45,432 nucleotides of DNA, from positions 1 through 45,432 of the forward strand of contig VGHR01000011.1 of the NCBI GenBank assembly GCA_016868205.1, given 5' to 3'. Below the pieces are notes generated by a model that searched no databases, was not told the DNA's origin, and saw nothing but the letters and a program-made list of their open reading frames with translations. The stretch is from Betaproteobacteria bacterium (lineage in GTDB: Bacteria > Pseudomonadota > Gammaproteobacteria > Burkholderiales > Burkholderiaceae_C). This document shows, piece after piece, positions 36,364 through 45,432 of the stretch; position 1 is the first letter of the stretch, and every line of letters starts with the position of its first letter. The position numbers and the translations under genes were made by a program.

Positions 36364-37313
36364 GCCGTTGAAGGCGTCTGGCGGGCAAACACCCGAGTGC
36401 CGACCAGAACGCCCGCAAGCAGCAAGGCGATGCCGATCCAGGTCCAAAAATCGGGCCAATCGCCTCGATGAAGGAAGCCGTAGCACAAGGCAGCCAGCGT
36501 CTCGAAGACGATCAGCTGACCGGCCAATGAAGTGGGCAAGAGTCGGCTGGCCCGATTCCAGCACAGGGTGCCCAGCCAGGAGGCCAGCAACCCAATGGCC
36601 AGCATCAAACCGGCATAGGTCCAGGGTCGCGGGCCCCATGGGGCCTCGCCCGTCCAGGCGCCGGTCACCGTCATGTAGATCCCCAGGCCCAGGGCCGCCA
36701 GCGGTAAGGTGGTCACACCCTGGGCGGTGGCCCAGGTGCCCGAGCCCACCTGCGGATGGCGCTTGACCCAATCTGCATTGCGAATCGGATACCAGGTCCA
36801 GCACACGAGCGCAGCCAGGGCCAGAAGCAAGCCGCCCAGCCACTCGGTGGGGCCCGATGCGGCGTCGCCGCCGCGCTGCAGCTCGGAACCATTGACACAG
36901 GCAATACCGGCCACCATCAGCATCAGCGGTGCAAGCAGGCGCCGCCACGCGATTTCGCGCTGCGAGAGGTTGGCACAAATCGCAATGACCACCGGCAGGG
37001 TTCCGATGATCATGGTGGGCACCGGTACACCGGCGCTTTGAATCGCCCAGGACAAAGCCAGGTAATAGAGCACATTGCCCACCGCAGCCAATTTGAGTGC
37101 CTCGATCCAGTCGGCGCGACTCAAGCGCGCCAGCGCCGACCGGTCCCGCCAGGCCAGGGGCAGAGCCACCAGGCCAAACGCGAGATAACGGCCAAAGGTG
37201 AGCATGGCCGGCGAATAGTCGGGCAGCAGCACCGGCGCCACAAACACCAGCCCCCAGGCCAGTCCGGCCGCCAGAGCAAAAGCAATACCCGCACCGAGCC
37301 GGGGCCGATCCAT
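36360..37313 (-). CDS. DMT/EamA family transporter
   Basis: Inner-membrane exporter-like protein with about ten helices in two EamA repeats, 317 residues. Visible are AGIAFALAAGLAWGLVFVAPVLLP, ALKLAAVGNVLYYLALSWAIQSAGVPVPTMIIGTLPVVIAICANL and TSLAGQLIVFETLAALCYGFL. GGAAGGGG precedes ATG 37313. It starts 16 bases after the radA stop, so it is probably read from radA transcripts. The substrate is unknown; family members export amino acids or other metabolites. Confidence 0.88.
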   Translation of the reverse strand: MDRPRLGAGIAFALAAGLAWGLVFVAPVLLPDYSPAMLTFGRYLAFGLVALPLAWRDRSALARLSRADWIEALKLAAVGNVLYYLALSWAIQSAGVPVPTMIIGTLPVVIAICANLSQREIAWRRLLAPLMLMVAGIACVNGSELQRGGDAASGPTEWLGGLLLALAALVCWTWYPIRNADWVKRHPQVGSGTWATAQGVTTLPLAALGLGIYMTVTGAWTGEAPWGPRPWTYAGLMLAIGLLASWLGTLCWNRASRLLPTSLAGQLIVFETLAALCYGFLHRGDWPDFWTWIGIALLLAGVLVGTRVFARQTPSTA

Positions 37314-37329
37314 GACAACCCCTTCCAAG

Positions 37330-38697
37330 CTAGAGGTCGCGCACGACTTCAATCACCTGCTCGATACGATCGACCGCATGCAGGCTCAAGCCCTCAATGG
37401 GCTTCTTGGGGGCATTGGCCTTGGGTACCACCGCCACCGAAAAACCCAGTTTGGCCGCTTCCTTCAATCGCTCCTGCCCGCGCGGGGCAGGCCGAACCTC
37501 GCCGGCCAAACCGACCTCGCCAAAGGCGAGAAAGCCTTTGGGTAAAGGCCGTCCGCGCAAGCTCGAAGTGATGGCCAGCAGCACCGCCAGATCGGCGGCC
37601 GGCTCACCAATGCGCACACCGCCGACGGCGTTGACAAACACATCCTGATCCATGCAGGCCACGCCCGCATGTCGGTGCAGCACCGCCAGGAGCATGGCCA
37701 GACGATCCCGATCCAGGCCCACCGACAGGCGACGGGGACTGGGTCCACCCGAGTCGACCAGGGCCTGGATTTCCACCAGCAGCGGCCGGGTGCCCTCCAG
37801 CGTCACCATGACACAACTCCCGGGCACGGGCGCTGCGTGTTGCGACAGAAAGATCGCGCTGGGATTGCTCACACCCCTGAGCCCTCTCTCGGTCATCGCA
37901 AACACACCAATTTCATTGACCGCACCGAAGCGGTTCTTGATGGCGCGCACCAGGCGAAAGCTCGAGTGGGTGTCGCCCTCGAAGTACAGCACCGTGTCAA
38001 CCATGTGCTCCAGCACGCGCGGGCCCGCCAAAGCACCTTCCTTGGTCACATGGCCGACCATCACGATGGTCACGCCCTCGGTCTTGGCGGCGCGGGTCAG
38101 GTGGGCGGCGCATTCGCGCACCTGCGCCACCGAGCCGGGCGCGCTGGTGAGCTGGCCCGAATAGACCGTCTGTATGGAGTCGATCACCGCCACATCGGGC
38201 TGCTCGGCCTGCAGGGTGGCCAGCATGCGTTCGAGCTCGGTTTCGGCCAGCACCTGCACCAGCGATCCCTCCAGGCCCAAGCGTCGGGCCCGCAGCGCCA
38301 CTTGCGCGCCGCTTTCCTCGCCGGTGATGTAAAGCGTCTTGCGGCCGCGCCGATGCAGCGCGTCGAGGGCCTGCAGCAAAAGCGTAGATTTGCCGATGCC
38401 CGGATCACCGCCCATCAGCACCACGCCGCCTTCGACGATGCCACCCCCAAGCACCCGGTCGAGCTCGTCCAGGCCTGTGGGTGTGCGCTCGAAGTCGCTG
38501 GCTTCGATGCGCGACAGCGGCATCACTGGCGAGGCCGGAGCCAGGGCGGCACGCCCGGCAAAGCGGTTCTTGCCGCCCGATTCGGCCACCGTCTCGACCA
38601 GACTGTTCCAGGCCCCGCAATGCGGACACTTGCCCAGCCACTTGGCACTGGTGCCGCCGCAGTCGCTGCAGCTAAAAAGAGTCTTGTCTTTGACCAT
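37330..38697 (-). CDS. radA: DNA repair protein RadA
   Basis: RadA is a DnaB-like ATPase that promotes branch migration in recombination and transformation. It has 455 residues. The N-terminal C4 zinc finger uses C10, C13, C24 and C27 (FSCSDCGG...CPHCGAW). The RecA-like core has Walker A GGDPGIGKST (97-104) and the RadA motif KNRFGAVNEIGVF. The Lon-like C-terminal domain includes DVFVNAVGGVRIGEPAADLAVLLAI and GEVGLAGEVRP. ATG 38697 gives the usual start MVKDKTLFSC; the open frame to 38838 covers the divergent spacer. Confidence 0.96.
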   Translation of the reverse strand: MVKDKTLFSCSDCGGTSAKWLGKCPHCGAWNSLVETVAESGGKNRFAGRAALAPASPVMPLSRIEASDFERTPTGLDELDRVLGGGIVEGGVVLMGGDPGIGKSTLLLQALDALHRRGRKTLYITGEESGAQVALRARRLGLEGSLVQVLAETELERMLATLQAEQPDVAVIDSIQTVYSGQLTSAPGSVAQVRECAAHLTRAAKTEGVTIVMVGHVTKEGALAGPRVLEHMVDTVLYFEGDTHSSFRLVRAIKNRFGAVNEIGVFAMTERGLRGVSNPSAIFLSQHAAPVPGSCVMVTLEGTRPLLVEIQALVDSGGPSPRRLSVGLDRDRLAMLLAVLHRHAGVACMDQDVFVNAVGGVRIGEPAADLAVLLAITSSLRGRPLPKGFLAFGEVGLAGEVRPAPRGQERLKEAAKLGFSVAVVPKANAPKKPIEGLSLHAVDRIEQVIEVVRDL

Positions 38698-38751
38698 GGG
38701 GCCGAGTGTAGGGGGCGCTACCCAATGGCTGGCTCGGGCGGGTAGACTGCG

Positions 38752-39783
38752 GTGGTGCAACTCCTCCCTTCGACCCCATCGGCACAGCGTATCGCGGTGG
38801 TTGGCGCCGGGGCGATTGGCCTGTGGCTGGGCGTGCACTTAGGGCAGGCAGGCTGTCGCATCAGCGCGCTGGCCCGCGGCGCCACGCTGGCTGCCCTGAA
38901 GCAGCATGGCATGCGGCTGGCCTCGAGCAAGGAGCCCCTGCGGCGCGCCGATGTGCGCGCCAGCGATCGGGCCGAAGAACTGGGCGTGCAGGACCTGGTG
39001 ATCCTGTCGGTCAAGGCGCCAGACCTGCCGCAGTTGGCGCCACAGATGGGCCCGCTGATCGGTCCGGACACAGTGATCATGACCGCGATGAACGGCGTGC
39101 CCTGGTGGTTCTTCGAAGGCTTCGGGGGCGAGTTGGCCGGCCAGCGCTATGAATCGATCGACCCCGGCGGCGGCATCGCTCGCGCGCTGCCCACGCGGCA
39201 GGTGATGGGTGCTGTGGTGCACGCCAGCTGCTCGGTCTCCGAGCCCGGGTTGGCGCAGCATCACTTCGGTCGGCGGCTCGTGCTGGGCGAGGCGGCTGGG
39301 GGCAGTAGCGCCCGGCTGGCTGCGCTGGGAGCCCTGCTGGATCAGGCCGGCTTGGAGACCGAGCTGTCCGAATGCATCCAGCGCGAAATCTGGTTCAAGC
39401 TGTGGGGCAATATGACGGTCAACCCGATCAGCGCCCTGACGGGTGCCACCACCGATCTGATCATGGACGACGATCTGCTGCGACAGGCCATCTCCGGGAT
39501 GATGCTCGAGGCGCGCGAGATCGGCGCGCGTCTGGGCGCACCCATCACGCTCGATCCGGAGGACCGCCATGCGGTCACCCGCAAGCTCGGGCGCTTCAAG
39601 ACCTCCATGCTGCAGGATGTGGAAGCGGGCAAGGCCATCGAGCTCGATGCCTTGCTGACGGTGGTGCACGAGCTGGGGCTGCGCACCGGCGTGGCCACCC
39701 CCCTGATTGATGCCCTGCTGGGCATGGCCCGTCTGCAAGCGCGCATGAAAGGCCTGTATCCCTGGCCCGGAAAGACGGCGTGA
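38752..39783 (+). CDS. 2-dehydropantoate 2-reductase family protein (PanE-like)
   Basis: ApbA/PanE family NADPH reductase; the named member makes pantoate for CoA synthesis. It has 343 residues, starting at GTG 38752 or the adjoining GTG 38755. The Rossmann loop is VVGAGAIG (16-23). Later features are LVILSVKAPDL, the lysine-containing IWFKLWGNMTVNPISALTG and the helical C-terminal domain. A TAGACT hexamer at 38743-38748 suggests a leaderless or very short-leader transcript. Several PanE paralogues usually occur, so pantothenate function is not certain. It is coupled to the next gene by GTGA. Confidence 0.87.
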   Translation: MVQLLPSTPSAQRIAVVGAGAIGLWLGVHLGQAGCRISALARGATLAALKQHGMRLASSKEPLRRADVRASDRAEELGVQDLVILSVKAPDLPQLAPQMGPLIGPDTVIMTAMNGVPWWFFEGFGGELAGQRYESIDPGGGIARALPTRQVMGAVVHASCSVSEPGLAQHHFGRRLVLGEAAGGSSARLAALGALLDQAGLETELSECIQREIWFKLWGNMTVNPISALTGATTDLIMDDDLLRQAISGMMLEAREIGARLGAPITLDPEDRHAVTRKLGRFKTSMLQDVEAGKAIELDALLTVVHELGLRTGVATPLIDALLGMARLQARMKGLYPWPGKTA

Positions 39784-40679
39784 GCCAGCGCGCCTTAAGT
39801 ACGACCGCCTTCCTGACACTGCTGGCAATTGCCTGCGTGATGGGGACCAACCATGTGGCTGCGCGCGTGGCCTTCAACGAGGGCACCGATGTCAGCACTG
39901 CGGTAGTGTTTCGCAGCGGCATGACAGCACTGGTGCTGGCCCTGCTGCTGCGCTGGCAAGGTCCCTCACAGTGGCCAAACCCTCGGCAGTGGCGTGTGCT
40001 CACCGGCGTGGGGCTGCTGGTGGGTTTGCAGAGCCTGAGCATCTATGCCGCCGTCGCGCGTCTGCCGGTGGCCTTGGCGCTGCTGGCCTTCAACACCTTC
40101 CCCATCTTCGTGGGTCTGTGGGGCTGGATCCTCTACCGGCAAAAGCCTGCGCGGGCCCTGCTGCTGGCCATGCCGATTCTGATCGCCGGACTGGCCCTGG
40201 CGCTGGATGTGCTGGGTGCGGCATCGGGGCTGGGGGTGCAGGGGCAATGGCAGCGCATCGGCGAGGGTCTGGCCTTTGCGATAACAGCAGCGGCGAGCTT
40301 TGCACTGGTGCTGATCCTGACGCAGCATGAGGCGGCCAGCGTCGATGCCCGGCTGCGCACCGCCTTCACCATGGCCCTGGCCTGCGCGGTGGCTGCGGCC
40401 CTGTGTCTGGCCCAGGGTCGTTGGCAACTGCCCCAATCGCACACCGGATGGGTGAGGCTGGCGCTCCTGACGGTGCTCTATGGCTCCGGCATCACCGTCT
40501 TGCTCGCGGTGCTGCCGCGCCTGGGCGTGATGGGCAATTCGCCCATCCTGAACATTGAACCCGTGGTGGCGCTGGTGCTGGCGTGGTTGGTGCTGGGGCA
40601 GACGATCGCCCCGATGCAAATAGCCGGGGGCTTGATCGTGGTGGCAGTGGTGATGGTCTTGGGCTTGCGCAAGCGCTGA
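39780..40679 (+). CDS. DMT/EamA family transporter (second copy)
   Basis: Ten-helix inner-membrane protein of 299 residues with two EamA repeats: LTLLAIACVMGTNHVAARVAFNEG, LLVGLQSLSIYAAVARLPVALALLAFNTFPIFVGLW and GNSPILNIEPVVALVLAWLVLGQTI. GTG 39780 overlaps the panE-like stop (GTGA). It is distinct in sequence from the DMT gene next to radA. Coupling to a PanE-like reductase may link it to a small acid product, but the substrate is unknown. Confidence 0.88.
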   Translation: MSQRALSTTAFLTLLAIACVMGTNHVAARVAFNEGTDVSTAVVFRSGMTALVLALLLRWQGPSQWPNPRQWRVLTGVGLLVGLQSLSIYAAVARLPVALALLAFNTFPIFVGLWGWILYRQKPARALLLAMPILIAGLALALDVLGAASGLGVQGQWQRIGEGLAFAITAAASFALVLILTQHEAASVDARLRTAFTMALACAVAAALCLAQGRWQLPQSHTGWVRLALLTVLYGSGITVLLAVLPRLGVMGNSPILNIEPVVALVLAWLVLGQTIAPMQIAGGLIVVAVVMVLGLRKR

Positions 40680-40723
40680 ACGCGCGCGGGCCAGCGCCGT
40701 CGGGGCAACCGCCCGGCTATCCT

Positions 40724-41827
40724 TCAGGCGAGCTCGCGCACCTCAAATCGGACACGGGGCGCGACGGCGCACATCAGCTCGTACCCGATCGTCCCGGCCG
40801 CCGAGGCCACCTCATCGACTGGCAAGAGCTGGCCACCGTCGGACTGTCCCCACAAGGTGACCTCGCTGCCCATGCCGCAGTCGGGCAGAGCCGACAGGTC
40901 TACCGTCAGCATGTCCATGCTGACGCGCCCGATCAGGCGGGTGCGCCGGCCGGCCACCAGCACCGGCGTACCGGTGGGGGCATGCCGCGGGTAGCCGTCG
41001 GCATAGCCACAGGCCACCACGCCCAGGCGCAAGGCCGACTCGGCTGTGAAGGTCGAGCCATACCCCACTGTCTGGCCCGCTTCCAGGTCTTGCACCGCAA
41101 TGATTTTCGAGCGCAAACTCATACCGGGCCGAAGATCCCAGGCGCCGGCGTCGGGCGACTGAAAATCGGGTGCGCCCCCATACAGCGCAATGCCCGGTCG
41201 CACCCAGTCCGTCCGACTCTCCAGGGCTCGGGCGTGACGCAAGCTCGCCGCGCTGTTGCTCAAGGAGCGCTCGCCGGGCAGATCGGCGGTGACCTGATCG
41301 AAGATGGCCATCTGCGCATCAATACCCTTGGGGCCGTCGGCATCGCTGAAGTGGGTCATCAGCGCGATGTCCTCGACCTGGCTGAGGGCCTGCAACCGGG
41401 CCCAGGCCGAGCGGTAACGATCGGGCTTGAAGCCGAGCCGGTTCATACCGGAGTTCATTTTGAGGAACACGCGTTGCGGCTGCTGCGTCTTGTGCGCAGC
41501 CAGCATGTCAATTTGCTCGCTGCAATGAACCACATGCCACAGCCCCCAGCGCGAACAGGCCTCCAAATCGCGCGGCTCAAAACAGCCCTCCAGGAGGAGG
41601 ATGGGGCCGCGCCAGCCCAGGGCGCGTACCCGCTGGGCCTCCGTCAGGTCAAGCAGAGCAAATCCGTCGGCGGCCCGAAAGGCCTCAAAAACCCGCTCGA
41701 TGCCGTGGCCATAGGCGTCGGCCTTAACCACCGCCCAGACCTTGGCCTGGCCAACGGACTGGCGAATTCGGGCCAGGTTGTGCCGCAGATGCTGCGGGTC
41801 AATGATCGCTTCGATGGGACGGGGCAT
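40724..41827 (-). CDS. alr: Alanine racemase
   Basis: PLP enzyme that makes D-alanine for peptidoglycan. It has 367 residues, the normal size. The PLP lysine is K35 in [11 protein letters not shown]. The second catalytic base is Y256 in [36 protein letters not shown] and [12 protein letters not shown] are family signatures. ATG 41827 ([10 protein letters not shown]) is chosen by homology; no clear ribosome-binding site is visible. It is divergent from lplT. Alr, lplT and radA lie close together in many Comamonadaceae; here a PanE-like/DMT pair lies between alr and radA. Confidence 0.95.
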   Translation of the reverse strand: MPRPIEAIIDPQHLRHNLARIRQSVGQAKVWAVVKADAYGHGIERVFEAFRAADGFALLDLTEAQRVRALGWRGPILLLEGCFEPRDLEACSRWGLWHVVHCSEQIDMLAAHKTQQPQRVFLKMNSGMNRLGFKPDRYRSAWARLQALSQVEDIALMTHFSDADGPKGIDAQMAIFDQVTADLPGERSLSNSAASLRHARALESRTDWVRPGIALYGGAPDFQSPDAGAWDLRPGMSLRSKIIAVQDLEAGQTVGYGSTFTAESALRLGVVACGYADGYPRHAPTGTPVLVAGRRTRLIGRVSMDMLTVDLSALPDCGMGSEVTLWGQSDGGQLLPVDEVASAAGTIGYELMCAVAPRVRFEVRELA

Positions 41828-41939
41828 GGGGTCAGGAAATACAAGGGGACATGACGAGCACAGGGCGCGGCGCTGGCCTGCCTGCAAACCCGCCCAAAGG
41901 GCAGGGGAATGCACGCGATTTTGGCACTGGCGGCCGTGC

Positions 41940-41945
41940 TATAAA
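41940..41945 (+). promoter_or_regulatory. Possible -10 box upstream of lplT
   Basis: TATAAA at 41940-41945 is a good -10 hexamer but the -35 region is weak. The leader to ATG 42036 would be about 85 bases and contains two T-runs, each after a short G/C inverted stretch (41959-41975 and 41987-42025). These may be weak attenuators, but the stems are poor. Confidence 0.35.
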
Positions 41946-42035
41946 CCAGCACCTCGACAACGGAACCGTTTTTTTGCACTCCGTCGACCCGGTCACGGGC
42001 GTCCGACCCGGGGTTCTTTTTTTCAGACCCCCTCC

Positions 42036-43316
42036 ATGAAACGCGGCTTCTACACCATCATGGCAGCGCAGTTTTTCAGCTCGCTGGCCGATAACGCGCT
42101 GTTCGTCGTGGCCGTGGAGTTACTGCGATCGGGCGGAGCGCCCAAATGGCAGCCCGCAGCGCTGGTGCCGATGTTTGCCTTCTTCTATGTCGTGCTGGCT
42201 CCCTTCGTGGGCGCTTTCGCGGACTCCCGGCCCAAGGGCCAGGTGATGTTCGTCAGCAATGCGATCAAGGTGGTGGGCTGCATCGCCATGCTGTTTTCCA
42301 CCCACCCCCTGCTGGCCTACGCCATCGTTGGCCTGGGTGCCGCGGCGTACTCACCGGCCAAGTACGGCATCCTGACCGAATTGCTGCCGGCCTCGCAACT
42401 GGTCAAGGCCAATGGCTGGATCGAGGGCTTGACGATCGCCTCCATCATTCTGGGCGTACTACTGGGCGGCCAGTTGGTGGGGCCCAATATTTCCAGCGCC
42501 TTGCTGGGCTTTGACATCCCGGTCTTTGACACCGGCATTGACACGGCTCCCGAGGCGGCGCTGGTGACGCTCATGGGTGTCTACGCGCTGGCTGCCTGGT
42601 TCAACACCCGCATCCCCCACACCGGCGTGGAGATGCGGCCCATGCCATCGAACCTGTTCAAGCTGCTGCCAGACTTCAGGCGCTGCAACAGCGACCTGTG
42701 GCGCGACAAGCTGGGGCAGATCTCCCTGGCCACCACCACCCTTTTCTGGGGTGTCTCGGGCAATTTGCGCTACATCGTGCTGGCCTGGGCCGCCGCCGCT
42801 CTGGGCTACAACACCACCCAGGCCTCATCGCTGGTCGGTGTGGTGGCCATAGGTACCGCGGTGGGCGCGGTGATTGCCTCCACCCGCACGCGCCTGGATC
42901 AGGCGACCAGCCTGATCTGGATGGGCATAGGCATGGGGCTGCTGGTCATCCTGATGAATTTCATCGACAAGGTCTGGGTGGCCGCCCCCTTCCTCATCTT
43001 GCTCGGTGCACTTGGCGGCTTCCTGGTGGTGCCGATGAATGCCCTGCTGCAGCACCGCGGTCACAACCTGATGGGCGCCGGCCGCTCCATCGCGGTACAA
43101 AACTTCAACGAGCAAGCCTGCATCCTGGGGCTGGGCGCCTTTTACGCCCTGTCTACCGGGCTGGGCCTGTCCGCCTTTGGCGCCATCACCGCCTTCGGCC
43201 TGGTCGTGGCCGTGGTGATGTGGTTGATCCAACGCTGGCACGCCCGCAATTTGGTGCACCACGCCGATGAAGTACAAGCGCTCCTGGCAATTGCGCGCAG
43301 CGACAAAGCCCACTGA
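42036..43316 (+). CDS. lplT: Lysophospholipid transporter LplT
   Basis: MFS-type flippase that brings lysophospholipids into the cytoplasmic leaflet for reacylation. It has 426 residues with about twelve helices: MKRGFYTIMAAQFFSSLADNALFVVAVELL, FVGAFADSRPKGQVMFVSNAIKVVG, AAYSPAKYGILTELLP and NANGWIEG-like VKANGWIEGLTIASI. The acyltransferase Aas is not adjacent. Start by homology; the longer open frame from 41742 runs through the alr leader. It is divergent from alr. Confidence 0.93.
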   Translation: MKRGFYTIMAAQFFSSLADNALFVVAVELLRSGGAPKWQPAALVPMFAFFYVVLAPFVGAFADSRPKGQVMFVSNAIKVVGCIAMLFSTHPLLAYAIVGLGAAAYSPAKYGILTELLPASQLVKANGWIEGLTIASIILGVLLGGQLVGPNISSALLGFDIPVFDTGIDTAPEAALVTLMGVYALAAWFNTRIPHTGVEMRPMPSNLFKLLPDFRRCNSDLWRDKLGQISLATTTLFWGVSGNLRYIVLAWAAAALGYNTTQASSLVGVVAIGTAVGAVIASTRTRLDQATSLIWMGIGMGLLVILMNFIDKVWVAAPFLILLGALGGFLVVPMNALLQHRGHNLMGAGRSIAVQNFNEQACILGLGAFYALSTGLGLSAFGAITAFGLVVAVVMWLIQRWHARNLVHHADEVQALLAIARSDKAH

Positions 43317-43361
43317 AGAGTACGGGCCACACAATCGAAGGCTTTGAAGGCAGGAGCAACA

Positions 43362-43847
<486 letters not shown>

Positions 43848-43855
43848 AGACTCGG

Positions 43856-44926
43856 CTAGCCGCGCGCCGCTCGAGTGCCGGCAACGCAATGCTGGCACAC
43901 CTGCAGGGCCAGACGATGCAGCGCCTGCCAACCATCGGCCGGCCAGTCGGGCTGCCGCAGGCCCTTGACGATGCCGTCGACCTTGTGCGCAGCCTCAAGC
44001 AAGTCCACCAGAGTGCTCATAGTCAGATGGGGCAGCACGCGCTCGAACAGTCGTTCCTTGAGGCCCCAGATACGGTTCTCCCGCAACGCCAGCGGCAAAG
44101 GCCGCCCCTGGCCGATGGCCTCCTTGACCCGCTTGAGGCTGCGGATGTCCTCGGCCAGCGCCCAGTGCACCAGTACCTCCGATTCCCCTTCGGCGCGCAG
44201 GCCCTCGATCATGCGCTGCACGCGCTGCGCCTGCCCGGCCAGCACCGCCTCCGACAGCTTGAAAACATCGTAGCGGGCCACATTGAGCACCGCCGATTCG
44301 ACCTGCTCAAGACTGAGCTCGCCCGGTGGGTAAAGCAGGCCCAGCTTCTGAATTTCCTGATGCGCCGCCAAGAGGTTGCCCTCCACCCGGTCGGCGAAAA
44401 ACGCCAGCGCCTGCTGACCTTGAACGCCCGAGGCGACCCGTTGGCCCTGACCGGCCAGTCTCTGGGCAATCCACTGCGGCAAGGCTGCGCGATCCACCGC
44501 ATCGATCTGCAGGCAAACCGCAGACGCCTCCAGGGCGCTAAACCAGGCACTGGCACGGGTCTGCCTGTCCAGGCGGGGCAGGGTGATCAGACCGAGCACC
44601 GCCTCTTGATCCTGCAAGGCCTGCACCAAGCCAACCAGCACGGCGCCGCCCTCCTTGCCGGGCTTGCCGCTGGGGATGCGCAATTCAATCAGTTGCCGCT
44701 CGGCAAACAGACTCATCGAGCCGCAGGCCACGAGCACCGCGCCCCAGTCAAAATGCGGACCCGCAACGGTAAAGACGCTTCTTTCGGTGTAACCCTGCTC
44801 GCGGGCCGCCTTGCGCAGGGCGTCGGCAGACTCCTGCTGCAGCAGCGGTTCGTCGCCGTGCAGCACATACAGACTGCGCAAGCCGCGTGCGAGGTGGGAG
44901 GCCAGTTGAGCCGGGGCCAGCTGCAT
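43856..44926 (-). CDS. holA: DNA polymerase III subunit delta
   Basis: HolA opens the beta clamp within the clamp loader. It has 356 residues. Family features are the N-terminal MQLAPAQLASHLARGLRSLYVLHGDEPLLQQESADALRKAA, a non-functional ATPase-like fold, and segments DRVEGNLLAAHQEIQKLGLLYP and VLVHWALAEDIRSL. It starts 22 bases after the lptE stop, the usual lptE-holA arrangement. There is no strong ribosome-binding site, so coupling to lptE is likely. Confidence 0.93.
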   Translation of the reverse strand: MQLAPAQLASHLARGLRSLYVLHGDEPLLQQESADALRKAAREQGYTERSVFTVAGPHFDWGAVLVACGSMSLFAERQLIELRIPSGKPGKEGGAVLVGLVQALQDQEAVLGLITLPRLDRQTRASAWFSALEASAVCLQIDAVDRAALPQWIAQRLAGQGQRVASGVQGQQALAFFADRVEGNLLAAHQEIQKLGLLYPPGELSLEQVESAVLNVARYDVFKLSEAVLAGQAQRVQRMIEGLRAEGESEVLVHWALAEDIRSLKRVKEAIGQGRPLPLALRENRIWGLKERLFERVLPHLTMSTLVDLLEAAHKVDGIVKGLRQPDWPADGWQALHRLALQVCQHCVAGTRAARG

Positions 44927-44948
44927 GGGCGCGATTGTAGGCAGCGCC

Positions 44949-45432
44949 TTAACGCACCGGTGGCGCCGGTCCGGCGTCCAGGCGGGAAACGGCAGCCAAG
45001 CGCCGCATCAACTGCTGCACCATGTCGTTGCGCATGTCGCGAGACAGGAGCGCCTCCTCCTCTTCCTTGGCCAGAACCGCCGTCTCGACAAATCCGATCT
45101 CGCGCGTGAGCAGCAGCTCCGACGACTCGATCAGCTCGCGGCCTTGCGGCGTAGACAGGCGAAAGCGCAGACGCAGACGCAAATCGAACTCACGCGCCTG
45201 CCCCGCTGCGTTGTAAGCCACGACCACCTTCTCGCGCTGCTCCGAGGCGATGTCGAGAATGACATCGGCCGATGCGCGATCGTTGGCAGCGGTTAACACC
45301 CGCAATTGCGGGTTGAACCTCAAGGCGCGGGCAATCTCGGGCCCCAAAGAGCTGCCCGGCGGCAACTGAAGATACAGTGAGCTGAAGGGAAACTGGGGCG
45401 GCTTGCGAAGCGCAAAACCGCAGCCGGCCAGG
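44949..45432 (-). CDS. lptE: LPS-assembly lipoprotein LptE (5' end beyond the window)
   Basis: LptE is an outer-membrane lipoprotein that plugs the LptD barrel during LPS insertion. About 160 residues are visible. The first in-window residues read LAGCGFALR, a lipobox with the lipidated cysteine, so only the signal peptide start is missing. Then comes FPFSSLYLQLPPGSSLGPEIARALR and the conserved beta-sheet region VILDIASEQREKVVVAYNAAGQAREFDLRLRLRFRL. It is followed by holA. leuS would be expected just outside the window. Confidence 0.92.
   Translation of the reverse strand, partial: LAGCGFALRKPPQFPFSSLYLQLPPGSSLGPEIARALRFNPQLRVLTAANDRASADVILDIASEQREKVVVAYNAAGQAREFDLRLRLRFRLSTPQGRELIESSELLLTREIGFVETAVLAKEEEEALLSRDMRNDMVQQLMRRLAAVSRLDAGPAPPVR

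Noticed and set aside
41921-41939. Sigma-54-like TTGGCAC...TGC upstream of lplT
   Set aside because: The distance between GG and GC elements is wrong by three bases, which RpoN does not tolerate.
41955-42028. Attenuator or terminator in the lplT leader
   Set aside because: Two T-runs are present but the stems before them are short or poorly paired. Not enough to call a terminator.

Overview
The window looks like a chromosomal segment of a high-GC betaproteobacterium of the order Burkholderiales, most likely Comamonadaceae-like. This rests on protein character and on gene neighbourhoods typical of that group: histidine kinase/response regulator next to recA-recX, sucC-sucD-terC-type IV pilin, lplT-alr-radA, and lptE-holA. 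I recognised no rRNA, tRNA, CRISPR array, insertion sequence or phage gene. Genes are densely packed on both strands, often with ATGA or GTGA start/stop overlaps. No gene-free stretch exceeds about 250 bases.

Layout. 1-2.0 kb: the tail of an unknown gene, a small hypothetical ORF and comM (reverse). 2.0-4.25 kb: a nitrogen-control unit, glnK-amtB, with a well-spaced sigma-54 promoter, two candidate NtrC sites and a strong terminator. 4.3-6.7 kb: glcE-glcF of glycolate oxidase, without glcD next to them. 6.7-9.3 kb: a dienelactone-hydrolase-like gene divergent from a GMC oxidoreductase, followed by a 240-base gap ending in a hairpin terminator that may hold a small RNA. 9.5-13.9 kb: a SET-domain methyltransferase gene coupled to birA, divergent from a topoisomerase III carrying a lysine/alanine-rich linker and a C-terminal SWIB domain; a 35-base alternating purine-pyrimidine tract lies between them. 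13.9-18.5 kb: a two-component system, a MarR regulator, recA, a 36-codon ORF and recX. 18.5-24.1 kb: a regulator made of two tandem HxlR units, argC (type 2), sucC-sucD, terC and a type IV pilin.

24.1-31.3 kb is a catabolic island of unknown substrate. On the reverse strand lie FAH-family hydrolase, dctP, dctQ, dctM, SDR dehydrogenase and a RidA-like protein. Divergent from them are a GntR/FCD regulator, an EthD-like small protein and an NAD-dependent epimerase/dehydratase-like protein. The TRAP large permease dctM has an in-frame TAG at codon 336, so the transporter is either broken or read through. 31.3-37.3 kb: waaF-type glycosyltransferase, a small zinc-finger protein, ilvE, a CaiB/BaiF CoA-transferase coupled to a small membrane protein, an alpha/beta hydrolase and a DMT exporter. 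37.3-45.4 kb: radA, panE-like plus a second DMT exporter, alr, lplT, glutathione peroxidase, holA and a partial lptE.

The most unusual region is 10.3-13.9 kb, where two eukaryote-associated chromatin domain types (SET and SWIB) sit back to back, the SWIB fused to a topoisomerase whose basic tail resembles bacterial H1-like proteins. Other points of interest are the tandem HxlR regulator with a repeated H-x2-C-x9-C-x2-C motif, the TAG-interrupted permease, the recA/recX micro-ORF and the possible small RNA after the GMC gene.
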